Below, piece by piece: positions 51,852-62,803 of a stretch of 64,000 bases of DNA. The translations under genes and the position numbers were made by a program. Positions within the stretch are counted from its first letter, which is position 1; each line of letters starts with the position of its first letter. Where the stretch lies: the NCBI RefSeq assembly GCF_018881505.1, contig NZ_JACVQC010000001.1, positions 1,843,927-1,907,926 of the forward strand, given 5' to 3'. This stretch comes from Polynucleobacter sp. UK-Mo-2m-Kol15. GTDB taxonomy: Bacteria; Pseudomonadota; Gammaproteobacteria; Burkholderiales; Burkholderiaceae. The notes under the pieces are model-generated. The model worked only from the letters and a program-made list of their open reading frames with translations, was not told the DNA's origin and searched no databases.

Positions 51852-52657
51852 GCAGATAGCCAAGCTTGCGATGCGGCAATCAAAGCCTCATCTCCAGACG
51901 CACAAGTAAGCACTTCACCAAAACCAATTTGTTCGGCGGCATCAGCAATATTGTGATGGGGGCAAATGGCTGTTGCAAGATCAAGTGGTAATTTTGCTTG
52001 ACCCAAATAACGCACTGCCTCAGATGAGGTGAGGAGCCAAAGAGATTTAGAAAAATCCATCTCATGCACTTCACTCCAGGCAGGGCTATTCAGATCCAAA
52101 GGTACACGGGTATAGACTGAAAATGCTTCAACTTTCGCGCCAACATGCTTTAAGGTTTCTGCTAACCAATCACGGCCACCCTCACCCTTGAAAATAATCA
52201 CCCGCTTCGAAGACCAATCCCAGTTCAGCTTTTGCAATTCAGCCCATAAGCCCTCGGAGTCCCATTGAGCATTGCTCTGGGGAAGAATCACTTTCGTGGG
52301 TGTGGACTCAATACCGACACCATGATTTTCGAGGGCTGCCATGCTGCTACCCCCCATGACTCCAACCGGCAAAGGTTTATCAGATAAATCTTGCCAAGAT
52401 TGCTCCAGTAAACGCATCGTGCATTCAATTGCATTCGGACTCACAAAAACTGCCAAGTCTGCAGTTTTCAGAGCTGCAGTTATTTGCCCCAATAAAACAT
52501 CATCGCCCTTTGGGGCAATTGTGAGAAGAGGTAAAGAAATAATCTGAGGCGAGGTTTCTGAAGTAAATCCACTTTTAAGCAAGCTTGTCAGTAACGCTTC
52601 TGATAAATGACGTGCCTGACCACTTGGACGAGTAATGACAATAGTCTTATTTCTCAT
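51848..52657 (-). CDS. hemD: Uroporphyrinogen-III synthase
   Basis: The protein has 269 residues. HemD sequences diverge strongly, but the opening IVITRPSGQARHLSEAL, the segment AVFVSPNAIECTM and the later SSEAVRYLGQA are typical, and the two-lobed Rossmann-like pattern is complete. It closes hydroxymethylbilane with inversion of ring D. It follows hemC after 6 bp, giving the standard hemCD pair. The hemX gene often found behind it is absent here. Confidence 0.92.
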   Translation of the reverse strand: MRNKTIVITRPSGQARHLSEALLTSLLKSGFTSETSPQIISLPLLTIAPKGDDVLLGQITAALKTADLAVFVSPNAIECTMRLLEQSWQDLSDKPLPVGVMGGSSMAALENHGVGIESTPTKVILPQSNAQWDSEGLWAELQKLNWDWSSKRVIIFKGEGGRDWLAETLKHVGAKVEAFSVYTRVPLDLNSPAWSEVHEMDFSKSLWLLTSSEAVRYLGQAKLPLDLATAICPHHNIADAAEQIGFGEVLTCASGDEALIAASQAWLSA

Positions 52658-52663
52658 TAAATC

Positions 52664-53644
52664 TTACTTCGGCAAACCATTCGGCAATAAACGCTCAGCG
52701 CCTTGAGAAATTAAATCCTGAGCAACTGAAAGACCTAATGCTTCAGCATCTTCCAAGCTCTTAACAGGGCCTTGAGCGGAAGCTAGGCAACTGGCAGTGC
52801 CATCGACACTAGCAACAAAAGATCGGATATTCATATGATCTTTGTCCCATGTAGCGTAGGCAGCCAAAGGCACCTCACAAGAACCGCCTAGTTGACGTGA
52901 CACCATACGCTCGGCAGTGACAGCATAGAGGGTTGGCAAATCGTTCAGTGGAGCAAGCCAACTTTTAATATTGGGGTGCTTGCTAAGGGTTTCAATACCT
53001 AGTGCACCCTGTCCAGCAGCCGGCGTATAAGGATCAATTGGCAACAAGGCACGAATACGACTACCTAGACCCAATCGCTTGAGGCCGGCAGCAGCCAAAA
53101 TGATGGCCTGATATTCGCCACGATCCAGCTTGCCCATACGGGTATCTAAATTACCTCGCAAAGGTTGAATCACTAGATGTGGGAACTTAGCCCTCAATAC
53201 CGACTCGCGTCGCAAGCTAGAAGTACCTACTATGGCACCTTTTGGCAGGTCGTCGAGGCTGGCGTAATCATTTGAGACAAAAGCATCATGCGCATCTTCT
53301 CGCGCCATCACGCAAGATAAATCAAAGCCCTCTGGCATGACCATAGGTACATCTTTAAGGGAATGTACCGCCAAATCAGCTCGACCATCCTCTAGGGCGG
53401 TTTCGAGCTCCTTCACGAATAAGCCCTTACCCCCCACTTTAGAGAGGGCTTTATCCAGTATTTGGTCGCCCCGGGTGGTCATACCCAGAATCTGCACGTC
53501 GCAGGCTGGGTAAAGCTTTTTGAGGCAATCTCGAACATGTTCAGCCTGCCACATAGCAAGACGACTCTCGCGAGAGGCGATTACTAGGCGCTCAGGGGCA
53601 GCAAGGATGGGGGATGTAGGGCTAGAAATAGGGGTTTGTGACAT
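52664..53644 (-). CDS. hemC: Porphobilinogen deaminase (hydroxymethylbilane synthase)
   Basis: The protein has 326 residues from the ATG at 53644; the longer frame overlaps the divergent argH start region and lacks conservation. Key parts are [16 protein letters not shown], the active-site Asp in [21 protein letters not shown], and the cofactor cysteine in [14 protein letters not shown]. It joins four porphobilinogen units on a dipyrromethane cofactor. It is divergent from argH with only 43 bp between starts. Confidence 0.97.
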   Translation of the reverse strand: MSQTPISSPTSPILAAPERLVIASRESRLAMWQAEHVRDCLKKLYPACDVQILGMTTRGDQILDKALSKVGGKGLFVKELETALEDGRADLAVHSLKDVPMVMPEGFDLSCVMAREDAHDAFVSNDYASLDDLPKGAIVGTSSLRRESVLRAKFPHLVIQPLRGNLDTRMGKLDRGEYQAIILAAAGLKRLGLGSRIRALLPIDPYTPAAGQGALGIETLSKHPNIKSWLAPLNDLPTLYAVTAERMVSRQLGGSCEVPLAAYATWDKDHMNIRSFVASVDGTASCLASAQGPVKSLEDAEALGLSVAQDLISQGAERLLPNGLPK

Positions 53645-53687
53645 AACATTTAAAATAATCAAAGATTTACACCAATATACTGCGTTT

Positions 53688-55106
53688 ATGAGCTCATCAA
53701 AAAATTCCCTTTCCAACAAAGCCCAAGCTTGGTCGGCCCGTTTTAACGAACCTGTTGACGAACTAGTTCAACGTTATACCGCCTCTATCGGCTTTGATCA
53801 ACGGTTTGCTTTAGTCGATATAGCTGGATCTTTGGCTCACGCTGAAATGCTGGCTACCCAAAAGATTATTAGCGCACAAGATTTGGCCGATATTCAACGG
53901 GGTATGGCGCAGATTAAAGGTGAAATCGAAGCTGGGGGGTTCAACTGGCAACTCGCCTTAGAGGATGTGCATCTCAATATTGAAGCGCGCCTAACCGAAT
54001 TGGTTGGCGATGCCGGCAAGCGCCTACATACCGGCCGCTCACGCAATGACCAAGTAGCCACTGATTTGCGTCTGTGGCTGCGTGGGAGCGTTGATCAAAT
54101 CGCAGCGACCCTCAAAACCCTACGTATCGCCCTGCTTGACCTTGCAGAGACCCACTCTGCCACGATCATGCCTGGCCATACTCACCTACAGGTTGCTCAG
54201 CCAATCACTTTTGGCCATCACTTGATGGCCTATTACGAAATGTTTAGTCGTGATGCGAGTCGCTTAACCGATTTACGCGCCCGCTTTAATCGCTTGCCTT
54301 TAGGTGCTGCAGCATTGGCTGGCACAACCTATCCAATCGATCGCGAGCAAGTTGCCAAGATTCTGGGTTTTGATGGCATCTGTAACAACTCTCTAGATGC
54401 GGTATCTGATCGTGACTTCGCAATCGAGTTCTGTGCATTTGCATCGATCTTGATGATGCATGTGTCACGCCTATCTGAAGAGCTGGTGTTGTGGCTGAGC
54501 CCACGCTTTGGTTTTATTGACTTGCCAGACCGTTTCTGTACCGGCAGCTCAATCATGCCGCAGAAAAAGAACCCGGATGTGCCAGAGTTAGCTCGTGGCA
54601 AAACTGGTCGCGTTTATGGCGACTTGATTTCTTTATTAACTTTGATGAAGAGCCAACCATTAGCCTACAACAAAGATAATCAGGAGGACAAAGAGCCTTT
54701 ATTTGATGCTGTTGACACCGTACAAGATACTTTGCGCATCTTCGCTGATATGGTTCCACATATCCAGGTTAAAGCCGATGTCATGAAGGCGGCAGCTGAA
54801 GAAGGTTTTGCAACTGCTACCGACTTAGCTGATTACTTAGTTAAGAAAGGTTTGGCTTTCCGGGACGCTCATGAAGCGGTAGCCCATGCGGTAAAAGCTT
54901 GCGTAGGACGCAACTGCATGCTCACTGACCTCACGCTCCCTGAACTGCGCTTTGCCTGCGGCCTAGATAATCGCCCTGAGTTAATGGGTGATGATGTCTT
55001 TGCTCTACTGACTGTAGATGGCTCAGTCAACTCTCGCCAACATGCTGGTGGCACTGCTCCGACGCAAGTGCTTGCTGCAATCAAACGGGGTCGCGCAGAT
55101 CTCTAG
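53688..55106 (+). CDS. argH: Argininosuccinate lyase
   Basis: The protein has 472 residues from the ATG at 53688; the upstream extension lies over the start of hemC. The superfamily signature [12 protein letters not shown] with the catalytic serine loop is at about residues 285-296. [17 protein letters not shown] and [17 protein letters not shown] are also typical. It cleaves argininosuccinate to arginine and fumarate, the last step of arginine synthesis. Arginine is a cyanophycin building block, but that locus is 18 kb away. TRAP genes follow by 5 bp. Confidence 0.97.
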   Translation: MSSSKNSLSNKAQAWSARFNEPVDELVQRYTASIGFDQRFALVDIAGSLAHAEMLATQKIISAQDLADIQRGMAQIKGEIEAGGFNWQLALEDVHLNIEARLTELVGDAGKRLHTGRSRNDQVATDLRLWLRGSVDQIAATLKTLRIALLDLAETHSATIMPGHTHLQVAQPITFGHHLMAYYEMFSRDASRLTDLRARFNRLPLGAAALAGTTYPIDREQVAKILGFDGICNNSLDAVSDRDFAIEFCAFASILMMHVSRLSEELVLWLSPRFGFIDLPDRFCTGSSIMPQKKNPDVPELARGKTGRVYGDLISLLTLMKSQPLAYNKDNQEDKEPLFDAVDTVQDTLRIFADMVPHIQVKADVMKAAAEEGFATATDLADYLVKKGLAFRDAHEAVAHAVKACVGRNCMLTDLTLPELRFACGLDNRPELMGDDVFALLTVDGSVNSRQHAGGTAPTQVLAAIKRGRADL

Positions 55107-55111
55107 ACCAC

Positions 55112-55663
55112 ATGGGCTTTTGGGGAACACTCTCAACGGGAATTGACCGAATAAATCAATTCCTGGGCAAGATAGCCAGCATCATGATCCTACTGTCTTG
55201 CGTAGTGTCAGCTGCTAATGCAGTACTTCGTTACAGTCTAGACATGAGCAACAACTGGCCTCTGGAATTACAGTGGTATCTATTTGCTGCTGCCGTAATG
55301 ATTGGTGCTGCTTACACCCTCAAATGCAATGAACATGTTCGAGTGGACGTAATTTACTCACAACTTTCTGAGCATGGACGTCTTTATGTAGATCTCTTTG
55401 GTTTGATGGTTTTTTTAATGCCAGCCTGTATTCTTTTTGCCTGGTTATCCTGGACCACCCTGTTTTACCCCTCATGGCTAGTCTCAGAGCGCTCTCTCAA
55501 TGCAGGTGGCTTATCACGCTACCCCATTAAATTTATTGTGCCATTTGGCTTCTTCATGCTGAGCCTTCAAGGCTTATCGGAAATTATTAAACGCATTGGC
55601 GCCCTCAAAGGTAAAGAAACATTACCCGCTGCCGATCTCTATTATGAAAAGCCCCTGCAATGA
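55112..55663 (+). CDS. TRAP transporter small permease subunit (DctQ type)
   Basis: The protein has 183 residues with four hydrophobic helices (about 18-38, 52-70, 92-112 and 135-155). The segment NNWPLELQWYLFAAAVMIGAAYTL followed by KCNEHVRVDV is the DctQ hallmark, split here around the second helix. It forms the small membrane subunit of a tripartite periplasmic transporter. It begins only 5 bp after argH with no clear ribosome site, and its stop overlaps dctM as ATGA. Confidence 0.92.
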   Translation: MGFWGTLSTGIDRINQFLGKIASIMILLSCVVSAANAVLRYSLDMSNNWPLELQWYLFAAAVMIGAAYTLKCNEHVRVDVIYSQLSEHGRLYVDLFGLMVFLMPACILFAWLSWTTLFYPSWLVSERSLNAGGLSRYPIKFIVPFGFFMLSLQGLSEIIKRIGALKGKETLPAADLYYEKPLQ

Positions 55664-57192
55664 TTCCGCTTGAATGGATGCCACCGCTGATGTTTGGCGG
55701 GCTCATTGTATTTATGTTGATCGGATTTCCGGTGGCCTTTTCTTTGATGGCTGCAGGATTATTCTTTGCTGGTATTGCGATTAGTGAAAACTTCTTTGGC
55801 ATGCCTTTTCTGCAAGCCATCCCACAGCGCATTTTTGGTAGCGTCCTCGCTAACGACTTACTTCTCGCAATCCCCTTCTTTACATTCATGGGCGCTATTC
55901 TGGAGCGCTGCGGCCTTGCAGAAGAAATGCTGGATTCGATGGGGCAGCTCTTTGGGCGTATTCGAGGCGGTCTTGGCTACTCAGTAATTATTGTGGGCTT
56001 CATACTGGGGGCAATCACCGGTACAGTGGCTGCTCAAGTGATCGCTATGGCGATGATTTCCTTGCCAGTCATGATGCGTTATGGCTACAACATGCGCTAC
56101 GCTACGGGCGTTTTAGCAGCTTCTGGGACTATTACCCAACTCGTTCCACCTTCCTTAGTGTTAATTGTGCTGGCTGATCAGTTAAAAACCCAAAGTGGTA
56201 GTGCAGATGTGGGCAGTATGTATCTGGGCGCCTGGGGCCCATCACTCTTACAAATTGGTCTTTTTGCCCTCTACACATTCTTCCTTTCTCGTCTTAAACC
56301 CGACTACCTGCCCGCTGCCCCAGTAAATGAACTCACCCTCAAAGGCTGGGCGCTGTGGAAAAAATGCCTCATAGGAATTATCCCCTCGGCTGTCCTGATC
56401 TTCTTGGTACTGGGAACCATCATGACTGGTATCGCCACTCCAACCGAGTCTGGTGCCATGGGCGCAATAGGTGCATTGCTCCTTGCCTGGATTCGTAGGG
56501 CAAGCATACCTAATCTCAAGGAATTAATACAACAGGCCTATCAAAACACGATGCGCATTACCGCCATGGTGGTGTTCATTTTGATTGGTTCGACTTGCTT
56601 CTCAGTGGTCTTTCAGGGTGTTGATGGCGGTCACTGGGTGGAGGAGTTATTTTCCAATCTTCCAGGTGGCTGGGTTGGATTCCTGGTGGTCGTTAATTTA
56701 TTTGTATTCTTCTTGGCATTCTTCTTAGACTTTTTTGAGATTGCATTCATCGTTGTGCCGCTACTTGCACCAGTCGCAGTCAAACTACTCGCACCAGTAC
56801 TGCTCGCCTCCATGAACGGCAACCCCCAAGCTGCTGCCAGCGCGGCACTAGTATGGTTTGGTGTGATGCTCTGCGTCAATATGCAAACTTCATTTATGCA
56901 TCCGCCCTTTGGATTTGCACTGTTTTACCTCCGTGGGGTTGCGCCTAAAGAAGTCAAGAGTAGTGACATTTATTGGGGGGCCTTACCTTGGGTTGCCCTG
57001 CAACTCATCATGGTGGTTTTAGTGGCCGCATTCCCAGCACTAGTAACCACATTCTTGGATAAACCTGCTGCCATAGCAGAAAGTCAGGACTTTAATTTCA
57101 CTGGGGGTGATGAGACCAAATCGGAAGAATCATCCAGCAAGGCAGATGAAGATGCGCCTGCAGTCTTTCAGTTAGACAAACCCGGTAAATAA
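55660..57192 (+). CDS. TRAP transporter large permease subunit (DctM type)
   Basis: The protein has 510 residues with about 12-13 hydrophobic helices. DctM patterns include IPFFTFMGAILERCGLAEEM, GTVAAQVIAMAMISLPVMM and TPTESGAMGAIGALLLAW. A 50-residue acidic, Ser/Asp-rich cytoplasmic tail (about 460-510) is longer than usual. The pair drives sodium-linked uptake of an organic acid captured by a periplasmic binding protein. No binding-protein gene is adjacent. The gene ends at a strong terminator. Confidence 0.94.
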   Translation: MIPLEWMPPLMFGGLIVFMLIGFPVAFSLMAAGLFFAGIAISENFFGMPFLQAIPQRIFGSVLANDLLLAIPFFTFMGAILERCGLAEEMLDSMGQLFGRIRGGLGYSVIIVGFILGAITGTVAAQVIAMAMISLPVMMRYGYNMRYATGVLAASGTITQLVPPSLVLIVLADQLKTQSGSADVGSMYLGAWGPSLLQIGLFALYTFFLSRLKPDYLPAAPVNELTLKGWALWKKCLIGIIPSAVLIFLVLGTIMTGIATPTESGAMGAIGALLLAWIRRASIPNLKELIQQAYQNTMRITAMVVFILIGSTCFSVVFQGVDGGHWVEELFSNLPGGWVGFLVVVNLFVFFLAFFLDFFEIAFIVVPLLAPVAVKLLAPVLLASMNGNPQAAASAALVWFGVMLCVNMQTSFMHPPFGFALFYLRGVAPKEVKSSDIYWGALPWVALQLIMVVLVAAFPALVTTFLDKPAAIAESQDFNFTGGDETKSEESSSKADEDAPAVFQLDKPGK

Positions 57193-57216
57193 AAAACCAC
57201 CCGTAGGTGGTTTTTT
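57191..57216. terminator. Bidirectional terminator between dctM-like gene and the decarboxylase gene
   Basis: The arms AAAAAACCACC and GGTGGTTTTTT enclose the loop CGTA, giving an 11-bp stem with T-runs on both strands. It sits between convergent stops at 57192 and 57233. Confidence 0.92.
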
Positions 57217-57232
57217 ATGAAGTAGATATTCC

Positions 57233-59500
57233 TTACAAAGTAATATCTGGCTCTTGTCTTACGCAATCCACATAGTACTCGCTACGTCCATCAATATCCG
57301 CTTTGACTAAGCCATGGATGTCCGTTTCAAAGCCTGGGAACTGCTCATTAAAGTCACGGGCAAAGTAGAGATAGTCAATGATGCGTTTGTTAAAACGCTC
57401 ACCCGGAATGAGCAACGGAATGCCTGGAGGATATGGGGTTACCAACATTGCTGTGATGCGGTCTTCAAGTTGATCCAAGGGAACACGATCCACTTTCTTA
57501 TGCGCCATCTTTGCCCAAGCCTCTGAAGGCATCATGGCTGGCACCATGTCTGAGGTATACATCTCAGTAGTCATGCGGGCCACGTTACGACCCTTGTAAA
57601 ACTCATGAATCTGCTGACAGATATCTTTGAGGCCAACACGCTCATAGCGAGGATGTTTAGTAACAAACTCTGGTAACACTTTCCATAGGGGAGCGTTCTT
57701 ATCAAAGTGGTCTTTAAATTGTTGCAGCTCCGTTACCAAGGTATTCCAACGACCCTTAGTGATACCGATAGTAAACATGATGAAGAAGGAGTACAGACCG
57801 CACTTCTCTACGATCACGCCGTGCTCGGCTAAATACTTTGTCACGATGCTTGCTGGGATACCCATAGAGCCGAAGTTGCCTTCGATGTCTAAACCAGGCG
57901 TCACCACAGTCGCCTTAATGGGATCGAGCATGTTGAAGTCTTGGGCAACCTTGCCAAAATCATGCCAGTTCGCATTAGGCTCCAGAATCCAATCTGAACG
58001 CTCACCAATACCTTCATCAGCCAAATGATCTGGACCCCAAACCTTGAACCACCAATCTGCCCCGAACTTATCATCCACTTCACGCATCGCGCGACGGAAA
58101 TCCATCGCCTCAGCAATCGACTCTTCAACTAGGGTAGTACCACCAGGAGACTCCATCATGGCAGCAGACACATCGCAAGAAGCAATGATGGCGTACTGCG
58201 GGCTGGTAGAGGTATGCATCAAATAGGCTTCATTGAAGCAATCACGATCCAACTTAGTATCTTCGGCATCCTGCACTAAGACCTGTGAAGCTTGCGAGAG
58301 ACCAGCCAATAGCTTATGGGTTGATTGTGTGGCAAACATCAAACTCTTCTTAGTGCGCTTTCGATCAGAGCCAATTGCGTGCATATCTTTATAGAAGGGG
58401 TGGAAGGCAGCATGCGGCAACCAAGCTTCATCAAAATGCAATGAATCTACTTTGCCATCCAGCATATCTTTAATCATCTCGACGTTATAGACAATACCGT
58501 CATAGGTACTTTGCGTAAGCGTCATGACGCGAGGCACTACGTTCTTGTCTTTGATAAATGGGTTAGCATCAATTTTCTTCTGAATGTTTTTCCACTCAAA
58601 CTCTTCTTTTGGAATTGGGCCAATAATGCCAAGGTGATTGCGGGTTGGCATTAAGAAAATAGGAATCGCGCCCATCATCGTAATGGAATGGATCACCGAC
58701 TTATGGCAATTACGGTCAACCAACACCACGTCGCCAGGGGCAACAGTAGAGTGCCAAACAATCTTGTTTGAAGTGGAGGTGCCATTGGTTACAAAGAACA
58801 AATGATCAGCATTAAAGATGCGTGCTGCATTACGCTCGCTTTGCAAGACAGGGCCAGTGTGATCCAACAACTGACCTAACTCCTCCACTGCGTTACAGAC
58901 GTCAGCGCGGAGCATATTCTCACCAAAAAATTGATGGAACATCCGACCAACTGGGCTCTTTAAGAAAGCCACACCACCAGAGTGTCCTGGGCAGTGCCAA
59001 GAATAAGAACCCTCAGAAGCGTAATTAGTAAGTGCACGGAAGAATGGTGGCGCCAATGAATCTAAATATACCTTCGCCTCACGAATGATATGACGAGCCA
59101 CAAACTCTGGCGTATCTTCATTCATATGAATAAAACCATGCAACTCACGCAAAATATCGTTCGGCATATGACGTGAGGTACGGGTCTCACCATACAAGAA
59201 GATCGGAATATCCTCATTACGCTTGCGTACTTCGGTAATAAAAGCACGTAAGTTATTTAATGCAGGTAAGTCATGGTCTTCAGAGTCGGAAATAAACTCT
59301 TCATCATCGATCGACACAATAAAGCTGGAGGCACGGGAGGCCTGCTGTGCAAAGGATGTGAGGTCACCGTAGCTGGTTAAGCCAATCACTTCCATGCCCT
59401 CGTTTTCAATCGCCTCCGCTAGGTCGCGAATACCAGAACCTGAAATATTTTCAGAGCGAAAGTCCTCATCAATAATGATGATTGGAAAACGAAATTTCAT
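57233..59500 (-). CDS. Arginine/lysine/ornithine decarboxylase, large PLP type
   Basis: The protein has 755 residues. The N-terminal response-regulator-like wing (about 1-130) and the PLP core follow the large inducible decarboxylase plan. The core has the aldimine lysine in ATQSTHKLLAGLSQ (SxHK), HFDEAWLPHAAF and WHCPGHSGG. The C-terminal domain is complete. It decarboxylates a basic amino acid to a polyamine precursor, and the sequence does not fix which one; arginine or lysine is most likely. AAAGGGT precedes the ATG. It follows dcd by 48 bp on the same strand. Confidence 0.95.
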   Translation of the reverse strand: MKFRFPIIIIDEDFRSENISGSGIRDLAEAIENEGMEVIGLTSYGDLTSFAQQASRASSFIVSIDDEEFISDSEDHDLPALNNLRAFITEVRKRNEDIPIFLYGETRTSRHMPNDILRELHGFIHMNEDTPEFVARHIIREAKVYLDSLAPPFFRALTNYASEGSYSWHCPGHSGGVAFLKSPVGRMFHQFFGENMLRADVCNAVEELGQLLDHTGPVLQSERNAARIFNADHLFFVTNGTSTSNKIVWHSTVAPGDVVLVDRNCHKSVIHSITMMGAIPIFLMPTRNHLGIIGPIPKEEFEWKNIQKKIDANPFIKDKNVVPRVMTLTQSTYDGIVYNVEMIKDMLDGKVDSLHFDEAWLPHAAFHPFYKDMHAIGSDRKRTKKSLMFATQSTHKLLAGLSQASQVLVQDAEDTKLDRDCFNEAYLMHTSTSPQYAIIASCDVSAAMMESPGGTTLVEESIAEAMDFRRAMREVDDKFGADWWFKVWGPDHLADEGIGERSDWILEPNANWHDFGKVAQDFNMLDPIKATVVTPGLDIEGNFGSMGIPASIVTKYLAEHGVIVEKCGLYSFFIMFTIGITKGRWNTLVTELQQFKDHFDKNAPLWKVLPEFVTKHPRYERVGLKDICQQIHEFYKGRNVARMTTEMYTSDMVPAMMPSEAWAKMAHKKVDRVPLDQLEDRITAMLVTPYPPGIPLLIPGERFNKRIIDYLYFARDFNEQFPGFETDIHGLVKADIDGRSEYYVDCVRQEPDITL

Positions 59501-59548
59501 GAGTACCCTTTAAATTCGCCAATATGGCGATTAAGCAGATTAAGCAGA

Positions 59549-60115
59549 TTAAGTCTTCGGCAAAGTGACGCCGACTTGGCCTTGATACTTGCCACCACGA
59601 TCTTTGTACGATGTACCACACACTTCATCGCTTTCAAAGAACAGTACTTGCGCGCACCCCTCGCCGGCATAAATCTTTGCAGGCAGTGGAGTCGTATTTG
59701 AAAACTCAAGCGTGACGTAACCCTCCCACTCAGGCTCAAAAGGAGTTACGTTCACAATAATTCCACAACGTGCATACGTACTTTTGCCAACGCAAACAGT
59801 TAATACACTACGTGGAATCTTGAAGTACTCAACAGTTCTAGCTAAAGCGAAAGAGTTTGGGGGAATAATGCAAACCGGCCCCTTGAAATCCACAAATGAT
59901 TGCTCGTCGAAATTCTTGGGATCAACAATGGTGCTGTTGATGTTCGTAAAAATCTTGAACTCATCAGCACAGCGAATGTCATAGCCATAGCTTGAAGTGC
60001 CATAACTCACAATTTTTTGTCCGGCAGCATCTTGGCGGACCTGCCCAGGTTCAAATGGGCTGATCATGCCTTGCTCGCCCATGCGGCGGATCCAGTAGTC
60101 AGATTTAATAGTCAT
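59549..60115 (-). CDS. dcd: dCTP deaminase
   Basis: The protein has 188 residues, the usual trimeric length. The core [33 protein letters not shown] is split across the active site, with the catalytic Glu in TLEFSN. C-terminal [12 protein letters not shown] and GGKYQGQ close over the nucleotide. It converts dCTP to dUTP for thymidylate synthesis. The stop lies in a short tandem repeat (GATTAAGCA units, 59529-59553) shared with the spacer to the decarboxylase gene. Confidence 0.97.
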   Translation of the reverse strand: MTIKSDYWIRRMGEQGMISPFEPGQVRQDAAGQKIVSYGTSSYGYDIRCADEFKIFTNINSTIVDPKNFDEQSFVDFKGPVCIIPPNSFALARTVEYFKIPRSVLTVCVGKSTYARCGIIVNVTPFEPEWEGYVTLEFSNTTPLPAKIYAGEGCAQVLFFESDEVCGTSYKDRGGKYQGQVGVTLPKT

Positions 60116-60156
60116 GGGCGAATTGTAAAACCATCGCAGACCATATGCCCACGAAT

Positions 60157-61029
60157 TTACGAAGCAATCGGCGGGGAGGTAAAAATGACCCTCTCAGGGG
60201 CATTAAAAATCTCAAAATGCTTCCCAGAGCAGCGAGATAGCAGGGTGAGATTAGTTTTGCGGGCAAGCTCCAAGCCCATTAAGGTCATACCGGAGCGCGT
60301 CATTAAGAAAGGGATGCCCATCTGAGCACCTTTAATCACCATCTCTGAGGTAAGGCGCCCAGTAGTGAAGAAAATCAGGTCTTTGCCTGGCTTATCTGCA
60401 AGCCACATCAGACCAGAGATCGAGTCAACGGCGTTATGACGCCCGACATCCTCAATAAAATGGAGTAGACGAACACTGTCATTGCCATCCCGTTCAAAAA
60501 CCGCACAGGCATGAACAGAGCCAGATTTTTTGTAAATAGTGTCGTGCACCCGAATGCTATCGATGAGCGACACTATTGCCTCTTGGGTTAATTGAGGGCC
60601 ATCTGGCAAGCGAATCTCTGCCATCTCCTCAATCAAGCCTCCAAACATCGTACCCTGCCCACAACCCGTAGTCACTACCCGCTTACTGGTGAGGGCATCG
60701 ATATCTACCGTGCTGCGATGGGTCTTCACCGCTGCCGAGTCGGTCTCCCAATCTACCTGAATGCTGGCTATGTCGTCTGGCGACTCTACTAGGCGTTGAT
60801 TGCGCAAGTAACCCAATACCAGTGCCTCAGGAGCACTTCCTAAGGTCATGAGAGTGACAACTTCTCGCTTATCCAGATAAATAGTTAAAGGGCGCTCACC
60901 GGGGATGTGGGTTGTCTTGATGCGCCCTGCCTCATCCATAATCTGCACCTCGTGCACCAAGGGCACGGAGGCGTGAGACATCTGAATGTTGTGGGGCAAA
61001 GCCATAAAACGCCTCTTAAATAGGTTCAA
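60157..61029 (-). CDS. fdhD: Formate dehydrogenase accessory sulfurtransferase FdhD
   Basis: The protein has 290 residues; an ATG eight codons in is an alternative start. FdhD patterns [19 protein letters not shown] and [19 protein letters not shown] are clear, with the C-terminal nucleotide-binding part complete. The active loop reads [12 protein letters not shown] and has one cysteine, where E. coli FdhD has a Cys-x2-Cys pair. It passes sulfur from IscS to the molybdenum cofactor of formate dehydrogenase. No formate dehydrogenase gene is in the window, so the partner lies elsewhere. It is divergent from metG. Confidence 0.93.
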   Translation of the reverse strand: MNLFKRRFMALPHNIQMSHASVPLVHEVQIMDEAGRIKTTHIPGERPLTIYLDKREVVTLMTLGSAPEALVLGYLRNQRLVESPDDIASIQVDWETDSAAVKTHRSTVDIDALTSKRVVTTGCGQGTMFGGLIEEMAEIRLPDGPQLTQEAIVSLIDSIRVHDTIYKKSGSVHACAVFERDGNDSVRLLHFIEDVGRHNAVDSISGLMWLADKPGKDLIFFTTGRLTSEMVIKGAQMGIPFLMTRSGMTLMGLELARKTNLTLLSRCSGKHFEIFNAPERVIFTSPPIAS

Positions 61030-61132
61030 ATCGATGTTAACTTTAACCGCAGTCTAAAATTGGTGCTGAAGTAGGGCCCCAAGCCCCATAATCTTGTATT
61101 AACCATTATTGAAATATTTTATTTAAGCCCGC

Positions 61133-62803
61133 ATGAGTAGCCCCAAACGTCGCCTGCTAGTTACCTCCGCCTTGCCTTACGCCAATGGTCAGATTCACAT
61201 TGGGCATTTAGTGGAATATGTCCAGACGGATATTTGGGTTCGCTTCCAAAGAATGCGTGGCCATGAAGTTCATTACGTTGGTGCAGACGATACTCACGGC
61301 ACGCCCATCATGTTGCGCGCTGAAAAGGAAGGCCTCACACCTAAGGAGTTAATCGCCAATGTTTGGAAGGAGCATAAGCGTGACTTTGATGATTTCTTAA
61401 TCTCTTTCGATAACTACTACACCACAGATAGCCCTGAGAACGAAAAATTGTCTCAAAGCATCTATCTCAAGTTGCGCGATGCTGGCTTAATTGAAATGCG
61501 CTCTATTGAACAAGCTTACGATCCTGTCAAAGAGATGTTCTTACCAGACCGCTTCATTAAAGGCGAGTGCCCCAAGTGTGGCGCCAAAGATCAGTACGGT
61601 GATTCTTGCGAAAAGTGTGGAGCAACCTATTCCCCAACGGATTTAAAAAATCCGTTCTCAGTGGTAAGTGGTGCAACACCCATTAAAAAAGTTTCCGACC
61701 ATTACTTCTTTAAGCTGTCTGATCCTCGTTGCGAAACTTTCTTACGCGAGTGGACACAAGTCAAGACCCCGCTCCAACCCGAAGCTCGCAACAAGATGAA
61801 AGAATGGGTTGGACAGCCTGGCGAGAGTAAGCTCGGCGACTGGGATATCTCACGTGACGCCCCCTATTTTGGCTTTGAAATCCCTGACGCGCCGGGTAAA
61901 TATTTCTATGTGTGGCTTGACGCGCCAATTGGCTATTACGCTAGCTTCCTCAATTACTGCCAGGCTAAAGGCATGAACTTTGAGGAATGGGTTAGACCGG
62001 ATACAAGGACCGAGCAGTACCACTTTATCGGCAAAGATATTCTGTATTTCCATACCCTCTTTTGGCCGGCAACTCTCCACTTTGCAGGCTATCGCACACC
62101 AACGAATGTATTTGCGCATGGCTTTCTCACAGTTGATGGCGAGAAGATGAGTAAATCACGCGGCACTTTAATTTCTGCACATAGCGTAATTGAGTCTGGA
62201 TTCAATCCAGAATGGTTCCGCTATTACTTTGCAACTAAGCTCAATGACAGCATGGAGGATTTAGATTTAAATCTTCAAGACTTTGTCGCTCGAGTCAACA
62301 GCGATCTACTAGGCAAGTACATCAATATTGCGAGTCGTAGTGCAGGCTTCTTAGTAAAGCGTTTTGGTGGTGTGGTTTCTGACGCAGCAATGAATAATCC
62401 ACTGCTCACTGACATTGCCTCTGTCAGCGAAAAAATTGCCGAACTATATGAAGCCCGTGAATATGCCAAAGCTTTGCGCACCATCATGGAGCTAGCGGAT
62501 AAGGTCAATGCTTTTGTTGATGAAAACAAACCTTGGGAAATTGCCAAAGATCCTGAACGCGAATCTGATTTGCAGCGAGTCTGCAGTGTCACCTTAGAGG
62601 CATTCCGTTTGCTGAGCCTCTATCTCAAGCCAGTACTACCTCAAGTCACCGCAGAGGTTGAGGACTTCCTCTCGGTGCCAGCCATGAGCTGGAATGACGT
62701 TAAAGCACCTCTTTCCAGCCAAAATCCGATCAAAGTCTACAAGCACCTGATGACCCGCGTTGAAACCGCTCAAATCGAGACTTTATTGGCAGCAAACCTA
62801 TAA
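61133..62803 (+). CDS. metG: Methionyl-tRNA synthetase
   Basis: The protein has 556 residues. The class I HIGH motif is in [17 protein letters not shown] and KMSKS is in [13 protein letters not shown] zinc knuckle in the connective peptide has four cysteines ([18 protein letters not shown]), and the anticodon-binding helical domain completes the protein. It stops after that domain and lacks the C-terminal Trbp111-like dimerisation/tRNA-binding domain found in about 680-residue MetG proteins. It charges initiator and elongator tRNA-Met. It is monocistronic and divergent from fdhD. Confidence 0.97.
   Translation: MSSPKRRLLVTSALPYANGQIHIGHLVEYVQTDIWVRFQRMRGHEVHYVGADDTHGTPIMLRAEKEGLTPKELIANVWKEHKRDFDDFLISFDNYYTTDSPENEKLSQSIYLKLRDAGLIEMRSIEQAYDPVKEMFLPDRFIKGECPKCGAKDQYGDSCEKCGATYSPTDLKNPFSVVSGATPIKKVSDHYFFKLSDPRCETFLREWTQVKTPLQPEARNKMKEWVGQPGESKLGDWDISRDAPYFGFEIPDAPGKYFYVWLDAPIGYYASFLNYCQAKGMNFEEWVRPDTRTEQYHFIGKDILYFHTLFWPATLHFAGYRTPTNVFAHGFLTVDGEKMSKSRGTLISAHSVIESGFNPEWFRYYFATKLNDSMEDLDLNLQDFVARVNSDLLGKYINIASRSAGFLVKRFGGVVSDAAMNNPLLTDIASVSEKIAELYEAREYAKALRTIMELADKVNAFVDENKPWEIAKDPERESDLQRVCSVTLEAFRLLSLYLKPVLPQVTAEVEDFLSVPAMSWNDVKAPLSSQNPIKVYKHLMTRVETAQIETLLAANL

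Noticed and set aside
53520-53687. 56-codon N-terminal extension of ArgH
   Set aside because: It overlaps the conserved start of hemC on the other strand, and ArgH length is normal from 53688.
59529-59553. CRISPR-like or regulatory repeat after dcd
   Set aside because: It is fewer than three copies of a 9-bp unit spanning the dcd stop, most likely simple slippage.
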